A stretch of DNA of 18,975 bases. It comes from CAZJZH01 sp964550465 (lineage in GTDB: Bacteria; Patescibacteriota; Patescibacteriia; JACRDY01). The position numbers and the translations under genes are program-made. Within the stretch, counting starts at the first letter, position 1. Every line of letters begins with the position of its first letter. The notes below the pieces were generated by a model that saw nothing but the letters and a program-made list of their open reading frames with translations, had not been told where the DNA came from and ran no database searches. The stretch spans positions 1-18,975 of the forward strand of contig CAZJZH010000014.1 in assembly GCA_964550465.1 (NCBI GenBank), read 5' to 3'. Below, one piece after another: positions 8,412 to 15,347 of the stretch.

Positions 8412-8435
8412 AACCTCTTTTTTACACGGAGGGTT
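8412..8435 (+). promoter_or_regulatory. Pilin leader with strong Shine-Dalgarno site and possible anti-SD stem
   Basis: GGAGGG at 8428-8433 lies 12 nt before the ATG at 8446 and is one of the few strong ribosome sites in the window. AACCTC at 8412-8417 can pair with GA and GGTT at 8429-8435 with one bulged G, so the site may be partly closed. The pairing is visible; regulation is inference. Confidence 0.4.
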
Positions 8436-8445
8436 ATCTATTTCT

Positions 8446-8910
8446 ATGAAACAAAAAGGATTTACCTTGGTTGAGTTGCTGGTGGTGATTGCCATCATCG
8501 GCTTACTCTCAACACTGGCAGTCGTATCTGTCAGCGGCATTCGAGCTAAGGCACGTGATGCTAAGCGGTTGTCAGATGTTAATAATATCGTTAAGGCGCT
8601 GGAGCTGTACGCTTCAGACTACGATGTCTATCCAGATGGCGACAATTTAAATATCGGTGATGATAGTCAATCAGGCGACACAGTAGCGCTGTGTGATGAT
8701 GATACTGGTTGGTCAACCAGCCCTTGCAGCGGTGATGCCTATATGGAACGCGTACCGGCCAATCCGGCACCAAGTGGTCCATATTACGTCTACGATCAAG
8801 TTGATGGTGGGGAGAGCTATACGATCACCTTTGATTTGGAAGGTGAGACCAATGGTTTGAGCGGTACTGTTCAGGCCAGCACCAATGGCTTCACCCAGGT
8901 GAGCAACTAG
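8446..8910 (+). CDS. pilA: Major type IV pilin (PilA-like prepilin)
   Basis: The protein starts with a class III prepilin signal: MKQKG followed by FTLVELLVVIAIIGLL. Cleavage by PilD after Gly5 leaves Phe at +1 and Glu at +5, both required for methylation and assembly. The mature protein is about 149 aa: a long N-terminal helix, then an ARDAKRLSDVNNIVKALELY segment and a small globular part with two Cys (ALCDDD and SPCSGD) likely to form a disulfide. It has its own promoter, leader, Shine-Dalgarno site and terminator, which argues that it is the major pilin rather than a minor one. Pilus assignment rather than a type II secretion pseudopilin rests on the surrounding pilM-pilD genes. Confidence 0.93.
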   Translation: MKQKGFTLVELLVVIAIIGLLSTLAVVSVSGIRAKARDAKRLSDVNNIVKALELYASDYDVYPDGDNLNIGDDSQSGDTVALCDDDTGWSTSPCSGDAYMERVPANPAPSGPYYVYDQVDGGESYTITFDLEGETNGLSGTVQASTNGFTQVSN

Positions 8911-8930
8911 GTAACTACGTCTTTAAGAAA

Positions 8931-8956
8931 AAGCCTCGTTTCGACGAGGCTTTTTT
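8931..8956 (+). terminator. Rho-independent terminator after the pilin gene
   Basis: A perfect 9-bp stem pairs 8931-8939 (AAGCCTCGT) with 8944-8952 (ACGAGGCTT) around a TTCG loop, followed by a T-run to 8956. An A-run just upstream lets the stem extend and could make it work in both directions. Confidence 0.93.
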
Positions 8957-8963
8957 AGTGCTA

Positions 8964-8992
8964 TTGACAGGTGGTTTGTTGTATGGCAAGAT
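8964..8992 (+). promoter_or_regulatory. Promoter of the GC-rich cassette
   Basis: A perfect -35 TTGACA lies at 8964-8969, eight bases after the terminator T-run. The best -10 is CAAGAT at 8987-8992 with 17-base spacing, only 3/6. Unlike the other promoters here it has no TG extension. The -10 position is uncertain. Confidence 0.45.
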
Positions 8993-9016
8993 AGCTTATT
9001 ATCCACACTGGGTAAT

Positions 9017-9066
9017 CCCTGACCCCGGGGAGGGGTGCGACAATCGGGCAATGAGCCTGAAAGGAG
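9017..9066 (+). promoter_or_regulatory. Structured GC-rich leader and Shine-Dalgarno site of the cassette gene
   Basis: Two hairpins can be drawn. In the first, CCCT (9017-9020) pairs with AGGG (9031-9034) and CC with GG inside, with a GA bulge. In the second, CGGGC (9045-9049) pairs with GCCTG (9055-9059) around AATGA. AAGGAG at 9061-9066, six bases before the ATG, is a near-ideal ribosome site directly after the second stem. The structure may affect translation; no known riboswitch class is recognised. Confidence 0.45.
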
Positions 9067-9072
9067 ATAGGT

Positions 9073-9999
9073 ATGAGTTCTTTGGATAAGATTACGAGGT
9101 TTGATCAAGTTTCGTTCGGACAGTGGCGCGCTTTCGCTACCCAGGCGGGAGGACTGGAGGCAATGCTTGCTGTTCTGCGGGGCGAGAAAAGAATCACCCT
9201 CGAAGACGTCATCCGTCTGCTGGTGGACAAAAACGGTCGCTGCATTCCCGATCCGGAAGTGGTGACTGCGAACGTCTGCGACGCCAACACGGACTACTAC
9301 TTTGACCGCCTGACCGGTGATGTGGATTATGCGGCCATTCTGCTCGCGTGGGAAACGCTCTTCGGCCAGAAAGCGGGCGTGGACGCAGACCAGTTCAAGG
9401 ATCGCATCGAGGCGATAAAGAAGATGGTCGCGACCTGGCCAACGGCGGACAAGCCGCAGATCGCCAACCTCTTCGCCGGTCCGTGTTATCCGGTCATTCT
9501 GCCCCAGCTGCCGGCCGGTGATCACGGTACCATCATCGAGCAGCACATCCTGCCCGTGGTCGAGCGTGCGTATCTGGTGGCTTTCCCGGATCGGAAGTTC
9601 GTCAACCACCGTGCCGGTGACCTCGCGGAGAAGGTGGCGATCGTGGACGAACGACACGCCAAGCTCGTTGCCGATCTGGCCAACGGCCCGATCGTCGGGA
9701 TGGTCTGCCACCCCTTGCAGGGGTTCTCCATCCACGCCCAGCGACAGATGGCGACTCTGATGCCGGACATTATTTCCTTGATGGGTGCGGTGGAGGAAGG
9801 TGTGGCCACGTCTCTCTTCCCCAAGGAGCTGGCTCGTGACGGGAAGACGCCGGTTCAGGACTGCTCGGCGGTCCGTTGGCAGGGCGCCGATGGCTCGCTG
9901 TTCTTCTACGCCCACAACGACGAGCTCGAGTTCGGCCGCCAGGGCTCTCTCGGCAATGCGCTCGCCCACTATTCGGGCGGGTTCTTCGTCCGCGGGTAG
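9073..9999 (+). CDS. Uncharacterised cytoplasmic protein, GC-rich single-gene cassette
   Basis: The 308-aa product has no signal peptide or membrane segment. I do not recognise a fold or catalytic motif. Visible landmarks are FGQWRAFATQAGG (15-27), a LRGEKRITLEDVIRLL segment (35-50), CYPVILPQL (138-146), AYLVAFPDRKFVNHRAGDL (166-184), GPIVGM and HPLQGFSI (205-220), LFPKELARD (248-256) and a C-terminal ELEFGRQ then HYSGGFFVRG. From memory, similar proteins ending in an SGGxxF-type motif recur as hypotheticals in Parcubacteria genomes. One 60-base line inside it (9421-9480) has 39 G+C, against 27 in a line of pilD (10381-10440). Codons favour C/G at the third position. It has its own promoter, leader and terminators on both sides, so it is isolated from the pilus genes. 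Recent acquisition or an expression-biased gene are both possible. Confidence 0.85.
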   Translation: MSSLDKITRFDQVSFGQWRAFATQAGGLEAMLAVLRGEKRITLEDVIRLLVDKNGRCIPDPEVVTANVCDANTDYYFDRLTGDVDYAAILLAWETLFGQKAGVDADQFKDRIEAIKKMVATWPTADKPQIANLFAGPCYPVILPQLPAGDHGTIIEQHILPVVERAYLVAFPDRKFVNHRAGDLAEKVAIVDERHAKLVADLANGPIVGMVCHPLQGFSIHAQRQMATLMPDIISLMGAVEEGVATSLFPKELARDGKTPVQDCSAVRWQGADGSLFFYAHNDELEFGRQGSLGNALAHYSGGFFVRG

Positions 10000-10030
10000 C
10001 TGCTGTATACAACATAAGAATCATACTTTT

Positions 10031-10065
10031 ACCCCGCACCATCAGGTGCGGGGTTTTGTCTTTTT
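10031..10065 (+). terminator. Rho-independent terminator after the GC-rich gene
   Basis: A perfect 10-bp stem pairs 10031-10040 (ACCCCGCACC) with 10045-10054 (GGTGCGGGGT) around an ATCA loop, then TTTTGTCTTTTT to 10065. It ends two bases before the TG of the pilD promoter. Confidence 0.95.
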
Positions 10066-10066
10066 A

Positions 10067-10075
10067 TGCTACAAT
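10067..10075 (+). promoter_or_regulatory. Extended -10 promoter giving a probably leaderless pilD transcript
   Basis: TG at 10067-10068 precedes TACAAT at 10070-10075, an extended -10 box. No -35 is evident; that place is taken by the terminator stem. Only six bases separate the -10 from the ATG at 10082, so a start at the usual distance would fall on the A of the start codon. Confidence 0.6.
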
Positions 10076-10081
10076 ACAGCC

Positions 10082-10828
10082 ATGGAAACAGTCCTGTTGG
10101 CCGGGCTGCTCGGCCTGATTTTTGGCAGTTTTGCTACTAGTCTGACGTGGCGCTTGCCACAAAACATCTCACCGTGGCGGGGGCGGTCAGTCTGTCCGCA
10201 CTGTCGGCAGACACTAGCAATCCGTGATCTGGTGCCGGTGCTCAGCTGGGTACTGTCCGGTCGGCGCTGTCGCCACTGTAGTCAGCCTGTCAGCTGGCGC
10301 TACCTAGGTATTGAGTTAGCGATGGCTGTGCTGTTTGTGGTGGCTATCAGCTTGTTTGGCTGGACGCTGACTGGAGTCATCAGCCTAGTGGCTATTTTTG
10401 CCTTAGTGGTGATTTTTGTCATTGACTGGCAGCATGGCATCATCCCGGATGTCATATCACTACCGGCGGTTGGTTTGATTGGCCTACTACAATTGTTTAA
10501 TGGTATGCCATGGCAGCACCTGGTAGTGGCCATATTGATTGGCGCCGGTGTCTTTGGGCTACAGTACGCCCTCTCTGCTGGTCGCTGGGTTGGTGGGGGT
10601 GACATTCGCCTGGGCGCCCTGATGGGGGTGATCTTGGGCTGGCCGGCCATACTAGAAGCCCTCTTTCTAGCCTACTTGCTGGGGGCAATGGTGGCCGTCA
10701 CACTGTTACTAATTGGTCGCAAGCAGGTCGGTACGGCTATGCCTTTTGGGCCAGCCCTGGTGGTGGCAACCCTGTGGACCCTGTTCAGTAACCACCTGAT
10801 TCTTGATTGGTACCTGCAGTTACTATGA
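10082..10828 (+). CDS. pilD: PilD, prepilin peptidase and N-methyltransferase
   Basis: PilD is an aspartic membrane protease that cleaves prepilin leaders after Gly and methylates the new N-terminus. The 248-aa protein has the N-terminal cytoplasmic domain with two CxxC pairs (C38/C41 and C63/C66), then about six to seven hydrophobic helices. The catalytic aspartates are D115 in FVIDWQHGIIPD and D174 in GGGDIRLGALMG. The start is the ATG at 10082: the frame stays open upstream into the GC-rich gene, but that part is a shadow and lies before the promoter. Its TGA overlaps the ATG of the first minor pilin (ATGA). Substrates are the five prepilin-like proteins in this window. Confidence 0.95.
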   Translation: METVLLAGLLGLIFGSFATSLTWRLPQNISPWRGRSVCPHCRQTLAIRDLVPVLSWVLSGRRCRHCSQPVSWRYLGIELAMAVLFVVAISLFGWTLTGVISLVAIFALVVIFVIDWQHGIIPDVISLPAVGLIGLLQLFNGMPWQHLVVAILIGAGVFGLQYALSAGRWVGGGDIRLGALMGVILGWPAILEALFLAYLLGAMVAVTLLLIGRKQVGTAMPFGPALVVATLWTLFSNHLILDWYLQLL

Positions 10829-11343
10829 AACAATTATTAGCCGGGTTTAGCATTTTAGAAGTACTCATTTCAGTGGGGCTGATTTTATTACTGACACTGA
10901 TGCTACTACCCACCCTGGAGCGGTATGGTGATGATGGGACAGACGCTAAAGAGGTCAGTACCACCATGGTGGAAACCTTACGCGACTTGGCCGTCCAAGC
11001 CTCTACCGGCGCTAACCAGCAGGCCCTGGTCGATCCACTGATACCGACCGCCTTTTGGCTGGAGATTACCGATAGCCAGACCTACCAAACCGGCTACACC
11101 ACCGCGGATGATCAGAGCATTATTACCCAGACGGTCCAGTGGCCCGGCATACAGTTAGGCCTGGTCAACTGTCGGCTGACCTATCCGCTGAACAGCACGA
11201 CAGTCATAGCTAGCAACTGTGAGGAGCGGACTGACCCGAATGATCATATCATTATTACCGTCCAGACCAGTGACGGCAGTCAGGTGCGCCACATTGCGGT
11301 GGAACCAGGCTCGCCCTACCCAGTAGACTATCAAGTGTTATAA
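10825..11343 (+). CDS. Minor pilin / pseudopilin 1
   Basis: The 172-aa protein begins MKQLLAG then FSILEVLISVGLILLLTLM, a prepilin signal cleaved after Gly7, with Phe+1 and Glu+5 (residue 12). The rest is a beta-rich domain with two Cys (NCRLTY and SNCEER) that could form a disulfide. The ATG at 10825 overlaps the pilD stop, so translation is probably coupled; there is no Shine-Dalgarno site. It is the first of four minor pilin genes. It resembles GspH/FimT-type pseudopilins by position and size, but I cannot assign a specific name. Confidence 0.85.
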   Translation: MKQLLAGFSILEVLISVGLILLLTLMLLPTLERYGDDGTDAKEVSTTMVETLRDLAVQASTGANQQALVDPLIPTAFWLEITDSQTYQTGYTTADDQSIITQTVQWPGIQLGLVNCRLTYPLNSTTVIASNCEERTDPNDHIIITVQTSDGSQVRHIAVEPGSPYPVDYQVL

Positions 11344-11347
11344 TTGT

Positions 11348-11911
11348 ATGTTGCTCTCCGCTCAGCCTCGTGGCGCTACATTGATTGAACTAGTTATTGC
11401 CATCACCACTGTTGGCTTGGTTTTGGTTAGTTTTTTGACACTGACAGTCAGTAACTTCCGCAGCCAGGAGGTGGACCGAGAAAACATGGTCGGTAGCCAG
11501 TTGGCTCGGGAGGGTATTGAGGTGGTGCGCAGTATCCGTGATACTAATTTTATGGATCGTAGTTTTGATGCCACGCCCTGGGACGGTATCCTTGATGGCC
11601 TTGATGATACCGGCACGGTTTCTGTGGCTGATCGGGCGATTGATTTTTCAGCGGATAGTCTGGATGATGGCAATTTGTACTGGCAGCCGGATGGCACTAT
11701 TAGTCATCAGGTCAGTGATGATGACAGTGGCTATGACCGCTTAATCACTGTCTATCCGGTGTGTACAGACGATGTCACTGCAGTCAGTCCGGATGGTAGC
11801 TGTAGTGCTGATGCGGCCGTGGGGGCAGTAGTGACCAGCACAGTGCGGTGGTGGCAGGATGGCCAACCACGTAGTCTTGATTTACAGACAACACTCTATG
11901 GGTGGCGATAA
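11348..11911 (+). CDS. Minor pilin / pseudopilin 2 (PilV/GspI-like by order)
   Basis: The 187-aa protein begins MLLSAQPRG then ATLIELVIAITTVGLVLVSF. Processing after Gly9 leaves Ala+1, less common than Phe or Met but tolerated, and Glu+5 (residue 14). A conserved stretch after the helix, SQLAREGIEVVRSIRDTNF, is typical of PilV/GspI-like minor pilins with an AREG motif. The start lies four bases after the previous stop. Two Cys (PVCTDD and GSCSAD) may form a disulfide. Its last 14 bases overlap the next gene. Confidence 0.85.
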   Translation: MLLSAQPRGATLIELVIAITTVGLVLVSFLTLTVSNFRSQEVDRENMVGSQLAREGIEVVRSIRDTNFMDRSFDATPWDGILDGLDDTGTVSVADRAIDFSADSLDDGNLYWQPDGTISHQVSDDDSGYDRLITVYPVCTDDVTAVSPDGSCSADAAVGAVVTSTVRWWQDGQPRSLDLQTTLYGWR

Positions 11912-12473
11912 GTCTCAACAATTAGGGTTTACGCTGTTAGAGCTGACAGTGGTGATTGCGCTGTTTACGGTATTTACCTTGGTGGTGGTTGATTTGTCGA
12001 CTCAAGTCCAGCGTGAGTTGCGTCTGTTACAGCAGCGCGCTGAGGCATTACAAGAAGTTAAACTGGTCATGGAAGCGATGACGCGAGATATTCAGACGAT
12101 GGAAATTGATTATGACCAGCTTGATTGGCCACCAGCCGGCCAGACGGCTGACCTGTACCTGCGTGATGAGCTGGGTACTGCTCGCCACTACCGTTTCGGT
12201 TCAATTACTGATTGCGATGACTGTTTGTTAGTGGCTACAGATGATTCGGCAGTGCTGCGGCAAACGCATAGCCCGCGTTTTGTGGTTGATGGAGGGTTTA
12301 TTATTACCCCAATCGATGATCCGTTTGCTCAAAATGCTAATGGGACGTTTGCTGCTAATCAGCAGCCGTTAGTGACGATTTGGGCCAGTATCGAAGATGC
12401 AGATATTACTGACCCAGAACGCAGCCGGATTCACTTTCAAACCACAGTCAGCGCACGCAGTTATAAACGATAA
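11898..12473 (+). CDS. Minor pilin / pseudopilin 3 (PilW/GspJ-like by order)
   Basis: The 191-aa protein begins MGGDKSQQLG then FTLLELTVVIALFTVFTLVV, a clear prepilin signal with Phe+1 and Glu+5 (residue 15). A Gln/Arg/Glu-rich helix follows, with LVMEAMTRDIQTME, typical of PilW/GspJ-like proteins. CDDC near residue 107 is a close Cys pair. The ATG at 11898 gives the right short leader; an upstream in-frame start would add unrelated residues. It overlaps the preceding gene by 14 bases and precedes the next by six, indicating one transcript. Confidence 0.85.
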   Translation: MGGDKSQQLGFTLLELTVVIALFTVFTLVVVDLSTQVQRELRLLQQRAEALQEVKLVMEAMTRDIQTMEIDYDQLDWPPAGQTADLYLRDELGTARHYRFGSITDCDDCLLVATDDSAVLRQTHSPRFVVDGGFIITPIDDPFAQNANGTFAANQQPLVTIWASIEDADITDPERSRIHFQTTVSARSYKR

Positions 12474-12479
12474 TGCAGC

Positions 12480-13283
12480 ATGTTTACTACTAATGCCCGC
12501 GGTAACGTCTTGATTTACAGTCTACTGATTATGGTCAGTCTGGCCGCTATTTTGTTACCGCTGTCAGTAGTCATTACCCGGTCATTTGTTCGCTCAGAGT
12601 TACTCAGTGATAGCCTCCAGGCGTGGTATGTGGCAGAGAGCGGCATTGAAAACAGTTTGTACAAAATGCGACAGACTGATTGGGAGACCCGCTTTACTGA
12701 TTTTCCCGACATTGGCACCCAGGGCTTACTGTTCGGTGGGCGAGTGGAAGGTCAGGTCATAACAGCTGGTACCACTACCCGCATTACGGTGCCATCACAG
12801 CAGTCATGGCAGCTGGATTTATTCACCCCTGATTTGTTTGACACAGACATTATTCGCTCACTCCGACTGCAGGTACCGGATGGCAGTACGGTTGAGCCGG
12901 GTTGGCTACTGGTGCGCTGGGTACCGTGGGATCCGACTGAAGGCTACGACACCTCCGCTGCTCAGGAAAAACTGATTGCTTTAGCTGACATTACCGAGGG
13001 TAGCAGCGCGGTAGTGTCGTTAGTTGATAGTGGTACAGATCCATTTGCCTATCAAATCACCTTCCGTGCTTTACAATCCGGTGCTGTGCCATTAGACATC
13101 ACCGCGTATAGCTCTCTTGATGGTGGTGGTGCGGCGGTAGCGCTGCCGTTAGTGACGGGCATTGAGTCACGCGGTTATTATGGTAAGGCTAGTCAACTGA
13201 TCGGTGTGGCGGCTCTGGGTCGCAGCCCACTGTACGGGTTATTTGAATACGTTATTTTCTCTGACCAAAGTATTGTTAAATAA
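12480..13283 (+). CDS. Minor pilin / pseudopilin 4 lacking Glu+5 (PilX/GspK-like)
   Basis: The 267-aa protein begins MFTTNARG then NVLIYSLLIMVSLAAILLPL. If cleaved after Gly8, position +5 is Tyr13 instead of the otherwise conserved Glu. GspK, the tip pseudopilin of type II secretion, also lacks Glu+5 and is the largest of its set, as this protein is here. The segment AWYVAESGIENSLYKMRQ matches the AESGIE motif of PilX/GspK-type proteins. It follows pseudopilin 3 by six bases and ends two bases before ligA, so ligA may be read from the same message. A role at the pilus tip is inference from the Glu+5 rule and gene order. Confidence 0.85.
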   Translation: MFTTNARGNVLIYSLLIMVSLAAILLPLSVVITRSFVRSELLSDSLQAWYVAESGIENSLYKMRQTDWETRFTDFPDIGTQGLLFGGRVEGQVITAGTTTRITVPSQQSWQLDLFTPDLFDTDIIRSLRLQVPDGSTVEPGWLLVRWVPWDPTEGYDTSAAQEKLIALADITEGSSAVVSLVDSGTDPFAYQITFRALQSGAVPLDITAYSSLDGGGAAVALPLVTGIESRGYYGKASQLIGVAALGRSPLYGLFEYVIFSDQSIVK

Positions 13284-13285
13284 AT

Positions 13286-15325
13286 ATGGCCGCCAAGCAA
13301 CTGACACACGCCCAAGCGCGGCAGCGGATGGACAAACTGATTAGGCAGATTGATGATTTGCGCTACCGCTACCATGTGCTGGATGATCCAACCGTGACTG
13401 ATGCGGTTTATGACTCACTGCAAAATGAGTTAAAGCAGTTAGAGGCAGACTGGCCGGCATTGGTGCGAGCCGATTCACCACTGCGCCGAGTCGGTGGTCA
13501 GCCACTGGATACGTTTGTCAAAGTTACCCACCAGGTGCGGCAGTGGTCGTTTAACGACGCTTTTAGCGCTGACGAAGCTTACGCCTGGCAGGAGCGGATC
13601 CAAAAAATTGCTGACAAAGAGCTAGGGGAGCCGGTGACGTTTGATTATGTCTGTGAATTAAAGATTGATGGTCTGCACGTGGTGTTGACCTACGAAAAGG
13701 GTCAATTAGTGACTGCCGCTACCCGTGGTGATGGCCAGGTGGGAGAAGATGTCACGCACAACGTTAAAACTATTCAGAGTATTCCACTGCAGCTGCGTCA
13801 ACCAATTGATGTGATTGTCGAAGGTGAAATTTGGCTCAGTACCGCACAGCTAGAAGCCATTAATACTCAGCGTCAAGCAGACGGACAAGCACCGTTTGCT
13901 AACCCGCGCAATGCGGCGGCTGGCACTATTCGTCAACTTGACCCAGCGGTGGCAGCAGCCCGTAAACTGGATAGCTACATGTATGACTGGTCAGCAGGTG
14001 ATGGTGAGGCACCAGATAGTCAACTGGCTGAGCTAGAGCTGCTGCAGGCACTGGGCTTTAAAGTCAATCCACATCACCAGCACTGTCAGACACTGGCAGA
14101 AGCGATTGCCTTTTGGCAACAGTGGCAGGACCAGCGAGAGGAGTTGCCCTACTGGTTGGATGGCATTGTCATTAAAGTTAATCAGCGAACACACCAAGAA
14201 GCGCTGGGGTATGTTGGTAAAGCACCACGCTGGGCGTTGGCGCTGAAGTTTGCGGCTGAACAAGCCACTAGCGTAGTAGACGATGTGACCGTCCAGGTGG
14301 GCCGCTCGGGCAAGTTAACACCAGTAGCGCATGTTCGACCGGTCCAACTAGCGGGTACGACTGTGCAGCGAGCAACGTTGCATAACTATGACCAGATCAA
14401 GCGATTGGGATTGAAAATAGGCGACACAGTGGTGGTCCAAAAAGCCGGGGATATTATTCCCGAGATTGTTGAGGTCTTACCAAAACTGCGTAGCGGTACA
14501 GAAAAAGCTATTCGACCACCGCAGCGCTGTCCCATTTGTGATTCACCAGTGGAGGAGCGGTCAGCAGAAGGCAAACAGGAGAAAACCGTTGATTTGTTCT
14601 GTAGTAATAGCCAGTGCTACGCTCAAGAGGTGGCTAGCTTGAAACATTTTGTTTCCCGCCAAGCCTTCAATATTGATGGGCTGGGGGAAAAGATTGTCGA
14701 GCAGCTACTGACCGAAAAGCTGATTAGCGAGCCGGCAGATATTTTTGATTTAACCGTTGATGACTTGACGCCACTACAGCGTTTTGCTGAACAATCGGCT
14801 CAGAATACCATTGCTGCTATTGCTGCGGCCAAAGAGGTGTCGCTAGAACGGTTGTTGTTTGCATTGGGCATTCGTCATGTTGGTATTGAAACGGCGCGAG
14901 CCTTAGCGCAGCATTTTGGTAGTTTGAAAAAAATCCGCCAGGCCACGGTTGAACAGTTAACAGCGGTACCAGATATTGGTGGGGTGGTCGCACAATCAAT
15001 CCATGATTTTTTCAGTAATCCGGCCCATGCCGCTCAGGTTGATCGACTACTTGAGGCTGGTGTGACTATTGCTCAAACAGTTCGGTCAACGGACAATCGA
15101 TTAGTGGGTAAGACATTTGTCTTAACTGGTAGTTTGGATAGTCTGACTCGTGATGCAGCGGCTGAAAAAATCCGGGCGGCTGGTGGTAGTGTGACTGGTA
15201 GTGTCTCAAAGAAGACAGATTATGTAGTGGCCGGTGATGATCCGGGCTCTAAATATGACAAGGCCCAGCAGCTGGGGGTGACTATTTTAGATGAAGCAGC
15301 TTTTTTGCAGCTGTTAGCTAGCTAA
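13286..15325 (+). CDS. ligA: NAD+-dependent DNA ligase LigA
   Basis: LigA seals nicks in DNA during replication and repair using NAD+. The 679-aa protein has the full family layout: domain Ia (~1-75), adenylation domain with catalytic Lys126 in CELKIDGL, motifs TRGDGQVGEDVT and NPRNAAAGTIRQ, the OB fold, a zinc finger with C415, C418, C439 and C444, a helix-hairpin-helix region (~460-590) and a C-terminal BRCT domain (~604-679). Length matches the usual 660-680 aa. The motif reads KIDGLHV rather than the more common KIDGLAV/S; this does not affect the nucleophile. The ATG at 13286 follows the pilin gene by two bases and has no Shine-Dalgarno site or separate promoter. Confidence 0.98.
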   Translation: MAAKQLTHAQARQRMDKLIRQIDDLRYRYHVLDDPTVTDAVYDSLQNELKQLEADWPALVRADSPLRRVGGQPLDTFVKVTHQVRQWSFNDAFSADEAYAWQERIQKIADKELGEPVTFDYVCELKIDGLHVVLTYEKGQLVTAATRGDGQVGEDVTHNVKTIQSIPLQLRQPIDVIVEGEIWLSTAQLEAINTQRQADGQAPFANPRNAAAGTIRQLDPAVAAARKLDSYMYDWSAGDGEAPDSQLAELELLQALGFKVNPHHQHCQTLAEAIAFWQQWQDQREELPYWLDGIVIKVNQRTHQEALGYVGKAPRWALALKFAAEQATSVVDDVTVQVGRSGKLTPVAHVRPVQLAGTTVQRATLHNYDQIKRLGLKIGDTVVVQKAGDIIPEIVEVLPKLRSGTEKAIRPPQRCPICDSPVEERSAEGKQEKTVDLFCSNSQCYAQEVASLKHFVSRQAFNIDGLGEKIVEQLLTEKLISEPADIFDLTVDDLTPLQRFAEQSAQNTIAAIAAAKEVSLERLLFALGIRHVGIETARALAQHFGSLKKIRQATVEQLTAVPDIGGVVAQSIHDFFSNPAHAAQVDRLLEAGVTIAQTVRSTDNRLVGKTFVLTGSLDSLTRDAAAEKIRAAGGSVTGSVSKKTDYVVAGDDPGSKYDKAQQLGVTILDEAAFLQLLAS

Positions 15326-15347
15326 TTCGTGACGACTCCTACACTGT

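Noticed and set aside
8923..9969. Long open frame on the - strand opposite the GC-rich gene
   Set aside because: It is antisense to a well-formed gene with its own promoter, ribosome site and terminator, has no ribosome site, and its Arg/His-rich product is typical of a shadow frame in GC-rich DNA.
9785..10081. Upstream extension of the pilD frame
   Set aside because: The extra N-terminus is Arg/Ser-rich nonsense overlapping the GC-rich gene and crosses a terminator and a promoter; the ATG at 10082 gives the normal PilD start.
11336..11344. TGTTATAAT ahead of minor pilin 2 as a promoter
   Set aside because: It matches an extended -10 exactly but overlaps the stop codon of the preceding gene and ends three bases before the ATG, so transcription would start inside the coding region. 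Probably chance.
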